From CAXBOO01 sp963977425 (GTDB taxonomy: Bacteria; Bacteroidota; Bacteroidia; Flavobacteriales_D; Luteibaculaceae), in the NCBI GenBank assembly GCA_963977425.1, contig CAXBOO010000006.1, forward strand, positions 62,001 to 126,000: 64,000 nt of DNA, in the 5' to 3' direction. The notes beneath the pieces were generated by a model. It had not been told where the DNA came from. It saw nothing but the letters and a program-made list of their open reading frames with translations, and made no database searches. The translations under genes and the position numbers were made by a program. Below, in pieces: positions 25,596 through 33,795 of the stretch (within the stretch, counting starts at the first letter, position 1; every line of letters begins with the position of its first letter).

Positions 25596-25650
25596 TCACG
25601 GCTTGCTCTGTGAATATAAGGGAATCGATTCACGTTGATTCCCTTTTTTT
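25596..25650 (+). promoter_or_regulatory. Terminator with competing upstream stems (candidate attenuator) before the aminotransferase gene
   Basis: AAGGGAATC at 25618-25626 pairs with GATTCCCTT at 25637-25645, followed by Ts to 25650. An alternative stem, GTGAAT (25610-25615) with ATTCAC (25628-25633), would block it. A third stem, TCAC (25596-25599) with GTGA (25610-25613), would free it. The coding region starts at 25654, immediately after the T-run. Confidence 0.55.
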
Positions 25651-25653
25651 ATC

Positions 25654-26826
25654 ATGAATCATCTGGCACAAACATCTCCTTTTCCTATCAACTTACAGAT
25701 AGAAAAAGCCAAAGGCATATACCTCTACACCAATCAAGGTGAAAAGTATATGGATTTAATTTCTGGTGTTGGAGTCAACAACATAGGCCATTCTGATAAT
25801 AGAGTTATTAAGGCCATACATCGCCAAAGTAAAAAGCACCTACATGTTATGGTGTATGGCGAATACGTACAACCGGTACAACAAATCTTCGCAAAAAAAC
25901 TTAGCGTTTGTTTTCCAGATAGCCTCAACACTTGTTACTTCACCAATTCAGGTGCAGAAGCCATTGAAGCAGCTCTAAAATTAGCCAAACGCTGTACTGG
26001 AAGAACCGATTTTATTGCTTTAAACAAAAGTTATCACGGTAGTACTCATGGTGCGCTTTCTGTTACAGGTAACGAAGAAAAGAAGTTTGCTTTTCGTCCG
26101 TTTTTACCTGGAGTTAAATTTATTGATCAAAACAATTTCAATGGATTACAAAAAATTACAACCAAAACTGCGGCTGTAGTTCTTGAGATAATCCAAGGCG
26201 ATGCTGGAGTTAGAATCAGTGACCACAAATGGTTAAAAGCACTTCAAATAAGGTGCAAAGAAACCGGTACACTTATTATAGCCGATGAAATACAAACTGG
26301 GTTTGGGCGTACAGGCAAAATGTTTGCATTTCAGCATTTCAATTTCCTTCCGGATATAGTTTGTGTAGGCAAAGCTATGGCTGGCGGCATGCATATGGGA
26401 GGATTGGTTTCGTCTCAGAAACTAATGAATCAGTTTACGCACAACCCAATACTTGGTCATATCACAACATTTGGAGGGCACCCTATTTCATGTGCTGCTG
26501 GTATAGCCAACCTTGATATACTTTCGGATGAAAATTGGATAGATAGAAGCGAGCAAAAAGCCGATTATATTTTCAACACTCTTTCGAAACACAAAGCCAT
26601 TAAGGAAATCAGGTACAAAGGTTTGTTTTTTGCCATCGACCTAAAGAACGAAAAAATTCTATCGTCATTTTTAGAACATCTAAAAGATAAAGAAAAGGCT
26701 TTGGCATTTCGCTTTCTTTCTGCACCTTATTCGTTTAGACTTGCCCCACCGCTTTGCATTACACAAAAACAAGTTGAGCAAGCCTGTGAAAAGATACTGC
26801 GTGCTTTAGATGCTGTAACAGCTTAA
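25654..26826 (+). CDS. Class III pyridoxal-phosphate aminotransferase
   Basis: The 390-residue protein is a fold-type I, class III aminotransferase. It begins 'MNHLAQTSPFPINLQIEKAKGIYLYTNQG', a normal N-terminus for the family, so the ATG at 25654 is right although it directly follows a T-run. Motifs are 'YFTNSGAEAIEAALKLAKR' for phosphate binding, 'IADEIQTGFGRTGKMFAFQHF' with the cofactor Asp, and 'DIVCVGKAMAGGMHMGG' with the pyridoxal lysine. Members act on ornithine, acetylornithine, 4-aminobutyrate, lysine and others; substrate cannot be decided. No arginine or lysine pathway genes are adjacent. It converges with the second PhoD gene, with three bases between their stops. Confidence 0.9.
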   Translation: MNHLAQTSPFPINLQIEKAKGIYLYTNQGEKYMDLISGVGVNNIGHSDNRVIKAIHRQSKKHLHVMVYGEYVQPVQQIFAKKLSVCFPDSLNTCYFTNSGAEAIEAALKLAKRCTGRTDFIALNKSYHGSTHGALSVTGNEEKKFAFRPFLPGVKFIDQNNFNGLQKITTKTAAVVLEIIQGDAGVRISDHKWLKALQIRCKETGTLIIADEIQTGFGRTGKMFAFQHFNFLPDIVCVGKAMAGGMHMGGLVSSQKLMNQFTHNPILGHITTFGGHPISCAAGIANLDILSDENWIDRSEQKADYIFNTLSKHKAIKEIRYKGLFFAIDLKNEKILSSFLEHLKDKEKALAFRFLSAPYSFRLAPPLCITQKQVEQACEKILRALDAVTA

Positions 26827-26829
26827 TTT

Positions 26830-28671
26830 TTATTTCTTTATAACTGTTTTGCTTGTTGGCACTCCGTTAACACTTAGTACTACGCTGTAAGTTCCTGCTT
26901 GTATATCTGATGCATTCACTTTCATATAGTTGATACCACTTTCGCTGTTTACGGTAGTAAAATCGGCCACTTTTTTTCCTGTTAAATCATACAAGCAAAT
27001 GGCAATATCGGAAGCATTTTCTAAATGATACTGTATTACAAATTCGTTAGAAAATGGGTTGGGATACACACCAAAAACAACCAATTCCATTAACTCATCT
27101 ACACCAACAACTCCATGATTAATGGGGTACAATGGAGCCAAAGCGTCAAACTTTCTACCTGGATCTGATGGGCCACTTCCTACTTCTACATATTTAGTGC
27201 CTGTTCTACTTTTATAAGCCGCTCCAAACTCACCTTCTTCGGTTATTTCACTAATATCAGTATAATACCATTCTGCCTGAATGGCACTCGAATCGATGTT
27301 CAAGATCATATATCCTTTTTTCACCAAATCAACATAGCGCATATGCAGGTTATTGAGTTTTATAGCTTCAGCTGCCAATGGTATATCTAGTCCTGGAGAA
27401 GTAACCGAAGTAACTACAAATTCTACCCCTACCGATCCTGTTTTTAAGACTGGTTCATACAGCACATCCGGAATATCCATTGCCCAAGATGTATGAATAT
27501 CACCCGTAAGGACCACGAAATTTTCAATATTACTTGCCGATTTAACTACATCAATTACGCGGCTTCGCTCTGAGTTATAACCATCCCACTGATCGGTGTT
27601 GATTGGAACACCTGCTATTCGCAACGGTGAAAACATAACTTGTTGCCCTAATATTTGGTATTGTGCTGTGCTGTTTTCCAATTCCGTTTTTAGCCATTCG
27701 AATTGAGTATTTCCTATTAGTTTTCTATCAGCACTATATATTTCAGGGGAACCAATACTAGCTTGTAAATCTCTGTCCGACACCCTTGTATCCAACATGT
27801 ACAAATCGGCCAAATCGCCATAATGCATGGTACGGTATATGTTTGTGTAATCGAAATCTCTTACCGGCAACCACTCTTTGTAAGCTTTTAGAGCGTTCAA
27901 TTTTCTGGTTTCCCACTCTCCTTCTGTAGTTTCTTGATGATTATTGGCTCCTGTTTTGTATGCATTATCAGTAAACTCATGATCATCCCATACATTGATA
28001 AATGGATATTGTTGATGAATATTTTTCAACTGACTATCCAATCGATATAAGGAGTAGCGTAATCTGTAATCATCTAAACTTACAATTTCATTTTCAGGCA
28101 AATAACTTCTCCCTTCAATATTAGATCCATAACCACCTACTTGATATTCGTATATATAATCTCCTAAATGCACTACGGCATCAATATCGTTTCTGTTAGC
28201 TATTTGTTGGTAAGCATTGAAATAGCCATGTTCGTAACTACTACAAGATACTATGGCAAATCTCAAATTATCTACCTCATCGGCTTTCGGAGCTGTTTTG
28301 GTTCTACCTCGAATAGAATATTGATTTTCACCTAAAAAATCGTAATAATAAGTTGTATTGGATTGCAAACCATGAACATCTACTTTAACCGTAAAATCTC
28401 GTTCAAAACTGGTTGTAAAAACTCCTTCTGCAACAACATTTTCCATTGCCGTATCGGTTGCCATACGCCATTGAACATCCAAATCATCTACATTTCCTTC
28501 TGGAGTAATGCGTGTCCAAATAACAACCGCTTCATTGGTTGGGTCGCCTGATGCAACACCGTGATAAAAAGGTTTTAGTTGAGGGTTTATTTTTAGTCTT
28601 CCATCAATATTTTGAGCGTTAATCACAAATTGTGATAGCATCAAAAAAATAAAGAGTAGTGTGTTTTTCAT
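26830..28671 (-). CDS. PhoD-like alkaline phosphatase with T9SS tail (copy 2)
   Basis: The 613-residue protein has signal peptide MKNTLLFIFLMLSQFVINAQ. Like copy 1 it has 'PFYHGVASGDPTNEAVVIWTR' at the start of the N-terminal Ig-like domain. The catalytic motifs are 'AIVSCSSYEHGYFNAY', 'VVHLGDYIYEYQ', 'NVWDDHEFTDNAYKTG' and 'VVLTGDIHTSWAMDI'. The last 75 residues ('VFGVYPNPFSNEFVIQYHLENA' to 'GTYSVVLSVNGVPTSKTVIKK') form a type A T9SS sorting domain. It is a paralogue of the protein at 19778-21712 but with clear differences in the core: WDDHEFTD against WDNHDVDD, and no 'DPYPETP' insert. The two may differ in substrate. Confidence 0.9.
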   Translation of the reverse strand: MKNTLLFIFLMLSQFVINAQNIDGRLKINPQLKPFYHGVASGDPTNEAVVIWTRITPEGNVDDLDVQWRMATDTAMENVVAEGVFTTSFERDFTVKVDVHGLQSNTTYYYDFLGENQYSIRGRTKTAPKADEVDNLRFAIVSCSSYEHGYFNAYQQIANRNDIDAVVHLGDYIYEYQVGGYGSNIEGRSYLPENEIVSLDDYRLRYSLYRLDSQLKNIHQQYPFINVWDDHEFTDNAYKTGANNHQETTEGEWETRKLNALKAYKEWLPVRDFDYTNIYRTMHYGDLADLYMLDTRVSDRDLQASIGSPEIYSADRKLIGNTQFEWLKTELENSTAQYQILGQQVMFSPLRIAGVPINTDQWDGYNSERSRVIDVVKSASNIENFVVLTGDIHTSWAMDIPDVLYEPVLKTGSVGVEFVVTSVTSPGLDIPLAAEAIKLNNLHMRYVDLVKKGYMILNIDSSAIQAEWYYTDISEITEEGEFGAAYKSRTGTKYVEVGSGPSDPGRKFDALAPLYPINHGVVGVDELMELVVFGVYPNPFSNEFVIQYHLENASDIAICLYDLTGKKVADFTTVNSESGINYMKVNASDIQAGTYSVVLSVNGVPTSKTVIKK

Positions 28672-28811
28672 CGTGACTTATTATGCCACAAAACAAAGGG
28701 TATACAAGCCGATACCGCGAAAATTAGAATGATGAAATGATTAAAGAAACGCTATGAAAACGAAGAAAATACAGGGTCAATATTTACTTAACATTACCTC
28801 AATATTGAGCA

Positions 28812-28839
28812 AAAAAAAAGAGGACCGTAGTCCTCTTTT
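28812..28839 (-). terminator. Terminator of the outer-membrane protein gene
   Basis: AAAAGAGGAC at 28816-28825 pairs with GTCCTCTTTT at 28830-28839 around a CGTA loop. On the minus strand a long T-run follows (28819-28811). It lies 22 bases after the stop of the gene at 28862. Confidence 0.85.
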
Positions 28840-28861
28840 AATATCACTATTAAGATAAATC

Positions 28862-29656
28862 TTAGAAGTGGAAAGTTAAGCTAACACGACCACCTGTAAG
28901 GTTGTTGTTCAAACCAAAGTTTCTTGTACGGCTTGTACCTTCGATAGTATTAGTTTCAGTAGTTGTTGTACTACCTACTCTTGTTACAGTCAATTGCTCA
29001 GTTTCACCTGCAGCTTGGCTATCGTAACCTAAAGCTAAACCAGCTTCAAAACCTAAAGCCAATTTTGGAGCGATAAAGTATTCAGCACCTACAAAAGCAC
29101 GAGCACCAATGTTGAATGCCAATCCGCTTTTGTTGTTGATGTTGTAAGTACCAGCAGCTAAATCAGAATCATCGTTACCGAATTCCAACTCAGAGCTAGA
29201 AGAACCAATTCCAGTATATGCATCAGCACCACAGAATCCTTGAATTCTAGTGTTACCACGTCTGTGTTCGTGACCTACAAATACTTGAATGTTTGTGTTT
29301 TTGCTTTTGCTTTTGTCAGTTACTGTGTTATTTGCATCAGCAACACCAGCGTTCAATTCAGCAGTTTCAGTTAAGTCAGTAGATTGGTTCAAACCTAAAG
29401 TAAGACCCATTCTGCAAGCTTCAGTAGCTGATTCGAATTTTTTGAATGTAAATGTGTAGTTCAAAGGTTGAGCTGAAACGCTAGCACCAGAGTTGTTGAA
29501 CTTCAATAAGTTCAATACAGGTACTGCATCAATAGAGATAGCCATATCCCCAGCTTCTGGCAACATCATTTCACCTTTCTTAGAAACAAGGCCTTGAGCG
29601 TTTAGAGCAACAGTTGCTGCAGCTACCGCAAATACAGAAAGTACTAATTTTTTCAT
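28862..29656 (-). CDS. Outer-membrane beta-barrel protein
   Basis: From the ATG at 29656 the protein has 264 residues with signal peptide MKKLVLSVFAVAAATVALNAQ. The mature part alternates hydrophobic and polar residues in strands and ends in phenylalanine ('GLNNNLTGGRVSLTFHF'), the usual signature for BAM-dependent insertion. The codon usage (mostly one codon per amino acid, GCA/GCT and GTA/GTT rich) and the strong terminator suggest high expression. No specific porin family is recognised; the closest look is the flavobacterial 'porin family / outer membrane beta-barrel' group. It follows pcm by 48 bases on the same strand but probably has its own promoter. Confidence 0.8.
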   Translation of the reverse strand: MKKLVLSVFAVAAATVALNAQGLVSKKGEMMLPEAGDMAISIDAVPVLNLLKFNNSGASVSAQPLNYTFTFKKFESATEACRMGLTLGLNQSTDLTETAELNAGVADANNTVTDKSKSKNTNIQVFVGHEHRRGNTRIQGFCGADAYTGIGSSSSELEFGNDDSDLAAGTYNINNKSGLAFNIGARAFVGAEYFIAPKLALGFEAGLALGYDSQAAGETEQLTVTRVGSTTTTETNTIEGTSRTRNFGLNNNLTGGRVSLTFHF

Positions 29657-29704
29657 GTTTGTTTTTTTGATTGTTGGTCGCAATTTTAATAATAAAATCC
29701 ATAC

Positions 29705-30349
29705 CTAAAGTCTTTTTTCAAGCATGGGCACAAATTTAAACTCTCCGAAATTTTCTTCTTGAAAATCATTTTCACCCAATCTGGTAATTCTTTTCATTGT
29801 TTGAGATCCATAATTATCGCCAACAGGTATAATCATTACTCCCCCTACAATCAGCTGCTTAAGTAACTCTTGAGGAATAAATGGGGCTCCACAAGTCACT
29901 ACTATTCCATGAAATGGTGCTAAGGTTGGAAAGCCTTTAAAACCATCTCCAAAACTTAAATGAACACGATGTTTTAATTTATTTAAAACCTTCTTTGCTT
30001 TTAAATGCAGCTCTTTTAAGCGCTCAATACTATAAACTTCTAACCCCATTTCGGCTAAAACAGCAGTTTGATAACCACATCCTGTTCCTATTTCCAAAAC
30101 TTTATTGCCTTTTTTCACTTTCAACAAAGTCGATTGAGCAGCAACAGTTGAGGGATGCGAAATCGTTTGATTCAACCCAATAGGCAAAGCTCTGTTTTGA
30201 TAAGCCAATTCCGCAAGGGCAGAATCGAGAAAATAATGACGAGGTACTTGAGACATCGCCTTCAAAACATCTTCACTGAATGCTTTCTCTAATCGGAGTT
30301 CGTTTATTAGACCATTCCTTAGGCCTTGATGCTTGTATGAGTCTTCCAC
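29705..30349 (-). CDS. pcm: Protein-L-isoaspartate O-methyltransferase
   Basis: The 214-residue protein has the PCMT pattern: 'VPRHYFLDSALAELAYQNRALPIGLNQTISHPSTVA', then the SAM-binding motif 'VLEIGTGCGYQTAVLAEMG', and 'IVVTCGAPFIPQELLKQLIVGGVMIIPVG'. It methylates isoaspartyl residues in damaged cytoplasmic proteins so that they can be repaired. The start is a GTG at 30349; the motif spacing agrees with the normal length. A TAACTTTG box at 30377-30384 on the minus strand fits as its promoter, divergent from that of the oxidoreductase. Confidence 0.95.
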   Translation of the reverse strand: MEDSYKHQGLRNGLINELRLEKAFSEDVLKAMSQVPRHYFLDSALAELAYQNRALPIGLNQTISHPSTVAAQSTLLKVKKGNKVLEIGTGCGYQTAVLAEMGLEVYSIERLKELHLKAKKVLNKLKHRVHLSFGDGFKGFPTLAPFHGIVVTCGAPFIPQELLKQLIVGGVMIIPVGDNYGSQTMKRITRLGENDFQEENFGEFKFVPMLEKRL

Positions 30350-30376
30350 AGAGTAAATATAAGTTTATCAACAGTG

Positions 30377-30384
30377 CAAAGTTA
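30377..30384 (-). promoter_or_regulatory. Candidate -7 box for pcm
   Basis: The minus strand reads TAACTTTG, a full TAnnTTTG match, 28 bases upstream of the GTG start. Confidence 0.4.
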
Positions 30385-30426
30385 TACTCGTTTATAAATT
30401 GATGACCGCTGTTTGCATATTGCTTT

Positions 30427-30434
30427 TACCTTTG
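30427..30434 (+). promoter_or_regulatory. Candidate -7 box for the Gfo/Idh gene
   Basis: TACCTTTG fully matches TAnnTTTG, 17 bases before the ATG. A TTG at 30399-30401 lies 25 bases upstream, slightly further than usual. Confidence 0.45.
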
Positions 30435-30450
30435 AAAAAAAGTTGCAACT

Positions 30451-31431
30451 ATGAAAATTGGCGTTATTGGAGCAGGTCATTTAGGACAATTTCATTTGAA
30501 TCAATTGAGCGAAACTCCTGAATGGAACCTCATTGGGCTGTTTGACAGTGACAATAACAGAGCCTCAGAGATGGCTGCCAAACACTCTATCACTGCTTTT
30601 GAGACCATAGACGCTTTGCTTGACAAAGTAGATGTTGTAGACATTGTAACGCCTACTTTATCACATTTTGAAATTGCTGCAAAAGCCATTCAAAAAGGCA
30701 AACACGTTTTTATTGAAAAACCGGTTACCAATACGGTTGAAGAGGCTGAAAAGCTTATTGAACTCAGTAAAGAATTCAATGTGAAAGTTCAAGTTGGACA
30801 CATAGAAAGATTCAACCCAGCATTCAAAGCCGCTGTAAATAGCATATCGAGCCCACAATTTATAGAAACGCACCGATTGGCACAATTCAACCCACGTGGG
30901 AATGATGTTTCAGTTGTTCTAGATCTTATGATTCATGATTTAGACATCATTCTAAGTACGGTTAAATCTCCAATTTCAAACATTTCTGCTTCTGGCGTTT
31001 CGGTTATTTCTGACACTCCAGATATAGCAAATGCACGCATTGAATTTGAAGATGGATGTGTAGCCAACCTTACAGCTAGTAGAATATCAATGAAAAACAT
31101 GCGTAAATCACGCTTTTTTCAAAAAGACGCCTACGTAAGCGTCGATTTCTTCGAAAAGAAGTCTGAGATTATTCAGATGAAACCTGTGGATGAAAACACA
31201 TCCGAATTTGCCATCATATTCGACCCAGGCAACAACAAGGAAAAGAAAGAAATACTTTTCAATAGTCCAAATGTAACCGAAAGCAATGCAATAAAAGATG
31301 AGTTACTTTCCTTTTACGAAAGCATAGCCAATAACACTGAGTGTGTTGTTACTATTCACGATGCCTATGCTGCTCTAAAAACGGCACATGCCATTTTAGA
31401 TAGAATTGGTCACAAAACAATAAGCGCATAA
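30451..31431 (+). CDS. Gfo/Idh/MocA family NAD(P)-dependent oxidoreductase
   Basis: The 326-residue protein has the Rossmann motif 'MKIGVIGAGHLGQFHLNQL' at the N-terminus, the family motif 'GKHVFIEKPVTNT' with the catalytic Lys90, and 'VVLDLMIHDLDIILS' with the active-site His. Members oxidise or reduce sugars, inositols and nucleotide sugars. It is followed by a lipoprotein gene and an initiating sugar-phosphate transferase, so a role in making a surface-sugar precursor is plausible. The gene order is the only support for that. Its short leader starts from a strong TACCTTTG box. Confidence 0.9.
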   Translation: MKIGVIGAGHLGQFHLNQLSETPEWNLIGLFDSDNNRASEMAAKHSITAFETIDALLDKVDVVDIVTPTLSHFEIAAKAIQKGKHVFIEKPVTNTVEEAEKLIELSKEFNVKVQVGHIERFNPAFKAAVNSISSPQFIETHRLAQFNPRGNDVSVVLDLMIHDLDIILSTVKSPISNISASGVSVISDTPDIANARIEFEDGCVANLTASRISMKNMRKSRFFQKDAYVSVDFFEKKSEIIQMKPVDENTSEFAIIFDPGNNKEKKEILFNSPNVTESNAIKDELLSFYESIANNTECVVTIHDAYAALKTAHAILDRIGHKTISA

Positions 31432-31482
31432 AAGCTTCGTTTTACCATTGCAAATTTTTGTTAAACCCTAATTTCTTACACC

Positions 31483-32346
31483 TTGTTTAGAACTTTATTT
31501 TTGTGTGCAATCTTCGCTTTGATGTTTATCGGTTGCGACACCATTAACCCAAGTGAACCTACACCTGCCTATTTAAAAATAGACAGCATAGATGTTGCAC
31601 TTAATTACGATACACAAGGTTCATCATCATCTAACATTACCGAAGCTTGGGTATTTATAGATGGGCAATTACAAGGTGTACACGATTTGCCTTTAACAAC
31701 TCCTATTCTAAGCTTTGGAGAACATACAATTTCAATAGCGGCAGGCATTAAACGAAACGGCATTGCTGGTTTAAGAGTAGATTATCCTTTTTACACGCGC
31801 TATGTTAAAGATGTCAATTTTAACGCCTTAGATACTGTTGTACTAAATCCTGTAGTAACCTACAATACCGGCCTCAATGTGTTCATTGAAGATTTTGAAG
31901 ATCCAGGTTTAAAATTCATTGCTGACACACAAAGCGACACCAGCATGTCGATTACAAAAGACCCTGCGCTTGTATTTGAAAAAACAGGTTCGGGTGTTAT
32001 CAAAGCCGATAGCAACGAGGTCTTTTTCTTAGTGAAAACAAATCAAGAATTCAGTTTACCATCTGGCGAACCAATTTTCTTAGAGTTGAATTACAAAACA
32101 GACGAAGATTTTCAAGTTGGAATAATTGCTACACAAAGTGGCAACACTTTTCCTGTAAGATCTAGTTTCGTAAAACACACCTTAACAGAGACGGGCGAAA
32201 AGGTTTGGAAAAAGATTTACATCGACCTATCAACTGAAGTGAATCAAAATCCAAGTTCTTCTTTCGAAATTTATATCAGCGGTCAATCTACAGCTGCCGG
32301 ACAAGAGTTTTATTTCGACAATATAAAATTGGTTTACAGGAATTAA
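31483..32346 (+). CDS. Lipoprotein of unknown function
   Basis: The 287-residue protein starts at a TTG at 31483, since no ATG lies upstream in frame before the lipoprotein signal 'MFRTLFLCAIFALMFIGC'. The lipidated Cys18 is followed by DTINPSEPTP, which is a likely outer-membrane sorting context. The N-terminal 120 residues form a beta-domain ('EAWVFIDGQLQGVHDLPL'). The C-terminal 150 residues look like a jelly roll ('FIEDFEDPGLKF', 'IYISGQSTAAGQEFYFDNIKLVYRN'), as in carbohydrate-binding modules. The sugar-transferase gene starts one base after its stop, so the two are co-transcribed. The function is unknown; display near, or binding of, a surface glycan is a guess. Confidence 0.75.
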   Translation: MFRTLFLCAIFALMFIGCDTINPSEPTPAYLKIDSIDVALNYDTQGSSSSNITEAWVFIDGQLQGVHDLPLTTPILSFGEHTISIAAGIKRNGIAGLRVDYPFYTRYVKDVNFNALDTVVLNPVVTYNTGLNVFIEDFEDPGLKFIADTQSDTSMSITKDPALVFEKTGSGVIKADSNEVFFLVKTNQEFSLPSGEPIFLELNYKTDEDFQVGIIATQSGNTFPVRSSFVKHTLTETGEKVWKKIYIDLSTEVNQNPSSSFEIYISGQSTAAGQEFYFDNIKLVYRN

Positions 32347-32347
32347 T

Positions 32348-33769
32348 ATGGCAAGAAATAAAGCCAAACAAAGAAGCATCTATGTTGTTGCCGATATTGT
32401 TTCGGCTATGTTCGCTTGGGCCCTGTTTTTTGTGTTTCGAAAAAGAATACTAGAACCTGAAAAATTCGGCATTCCTATAGATCTACAATTTGATAATAAT
32501 TTTTATCTAGCCCTTATATTCATACCCGTTTTTTGGGTCAGTTTGTACACCATTTCCGGAATGTACTACGGTATTTATCGTAGGTATAGACTCAAGGAAA
32601 TAAGTCAAGTAACCACCATTACCATCATTGGTGTAACCCTTCTTTTCTTTGTTTTTATTCTAGACGATTCTATTCCTAACTACAAAAGTTATTATCGTTC
32701 TTATTTCACTCTGCTTTACCTTCACTTTATTCCAACACTAGTTTTTCGTTTTCTTATTACCAACAACACCGTAAAGCGCATTCATAATCGCAAAATAGGT
32801 TTCAACACCATTTATATAGGCGGTTCAGCTGTTGCCGTTGAAAATTTCAAAGAAATAGATAGCATCAAAAACTATCCAGGCTACAAATTTGTTGGATATG
32901 TATCAGCCAATGGTACCGATGATTTACTCAGCGAAATTGGCTTTAAAAAATTGGGGAAAATGGATGACTTGGTCTCCGTTATAGAACAGCACAACATAGA
33001 AGAAGTTATTATAGCAGTAGAAAGCTCTGAGCATCAAAAAATTTCGAAACTCTTAAACTCTTTACAAGAGACCCATGTTAGAATTAAGGTAGTTCCAGAC
33101 ATGTACGACATAATGGCTGGATCGGTAAAAATGACCAGTATTTTTGGATCTCCTTTAATTGAAGTCAATCCTCAGTTAATGCCTTCATGGCAAATCATAG
33201 CAAAAAGAGCTTTTGACATTACCGCAAGTTGTTTTGCTATACTATTATTAATTCCGGTGTACCTAACCTTAATGGTTTTGATAAAACTCAGTTCTAAAGG
33301 ACCAATATTTTTCACCCAAGAACGCATCGGAAAATTCAAAACACCTTTTAAAATCATCAAATTCAGAACCATGTATGTGGGCTCCGAAAAAGATGGTCCA
33401 CAATTATCAAGTTCTAACGATTCTAGGATTACCCCTATTGGGCGATTTTTAAGAAAAACTAGATTGGATGAAACGCCACAATTTTTCAATGTTCTGAAAG
33501 GCGATATGTCCATAGTAGGACCAAGACCAGAGCGTCAGCATTACATCAATCTTATTACCGCACAAGCACCTCACTATGTGTATTTGCTAAAAGTAAAACC
33601 TGGCATTACATCTTGGGGCCAAGTAAAGTATGGATATGCCGAAAATGTTGACCAAATGGTACAGCGTTTGAAATTCGATTTGCTCTACATAGAGAACATG
33701 TCGTTGGCTCTCGATATTAAAATCATGTTTTATACTGTCCTAATTATTTTGAAAGGCGCAGGTAAATAA
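32348..33769 (+). CDS. Polyprenyl-phosphate sugar-phosphate transferase (WcaJ/UndPP-glucose type)
   Basis: The 473-residue membrane protein follows the architecture of the initiating enzymes of exopolysaccharide synthesis. Four transmembrane helices occupy about residues 10-130. A CoA-binding-like Rossmann region follows ('NTIYIGGSAVAVENFKEIDSIKNYPGYKFVGYV'). A further helix lies near 285-310. The catalytic domain has 'FFTQERIGKFKTPFKIIKFRTMY' and 'IGRFLRKTRLDETPQFFNVLKGDMSIVGPRPER'. It transfers a sugar phosphate to undecaprenyl phosphate on the cytoplasmic face. No other glycosyltransferase, flippase or polymerase is nearby, so it works with genes elsewhere. It sits in an operon with the preceding lipoprotein gene. 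Confidence 0.92.
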   Translation: MARNKAKQRSIYVVADIVSAMFAWALFFVFRKRILEPEKFGIPIDLQFDNNFYLALIFIPVFWVSLYTISGMYYGIYRRYRLKEISQVTTITIIGVTLLFFVFILDDSIPNYKSYYRSYFTLLYLHFIPTLVFRFLITNNTVKRIHNRKIGFNTIYIGGSAVAVENFKEIDSIKNYPGYKFVGYVSANGTDDLLSEIGFKKLGKMDDLVSVIEQHNIEEVIIAVESSEHQKISKLLNSLQETHVRIKVVPDMYDIMAGSVKMTSIFGSPLIEVNPQLMPSWQIIAKRAFDITASCFAILLLIPVYLTLMVLIKLSSKGPIFFTQERIGKFKTPFKIIKFRTMYVGSEKDGPQLSSSNDSRITPIGRFLRKTRLDETPQFFNVLKGDMSIVGPRPERQHYINLITAQAPHYVYLLKVKPGITSWGQVKYGYAENVDQMVQRLKFDLLYIENMSLALDIKIMFYTVLIILKGAGK

Positions 33770-33795
33770 TAAATTTGAATTCCAAAATCATACAA

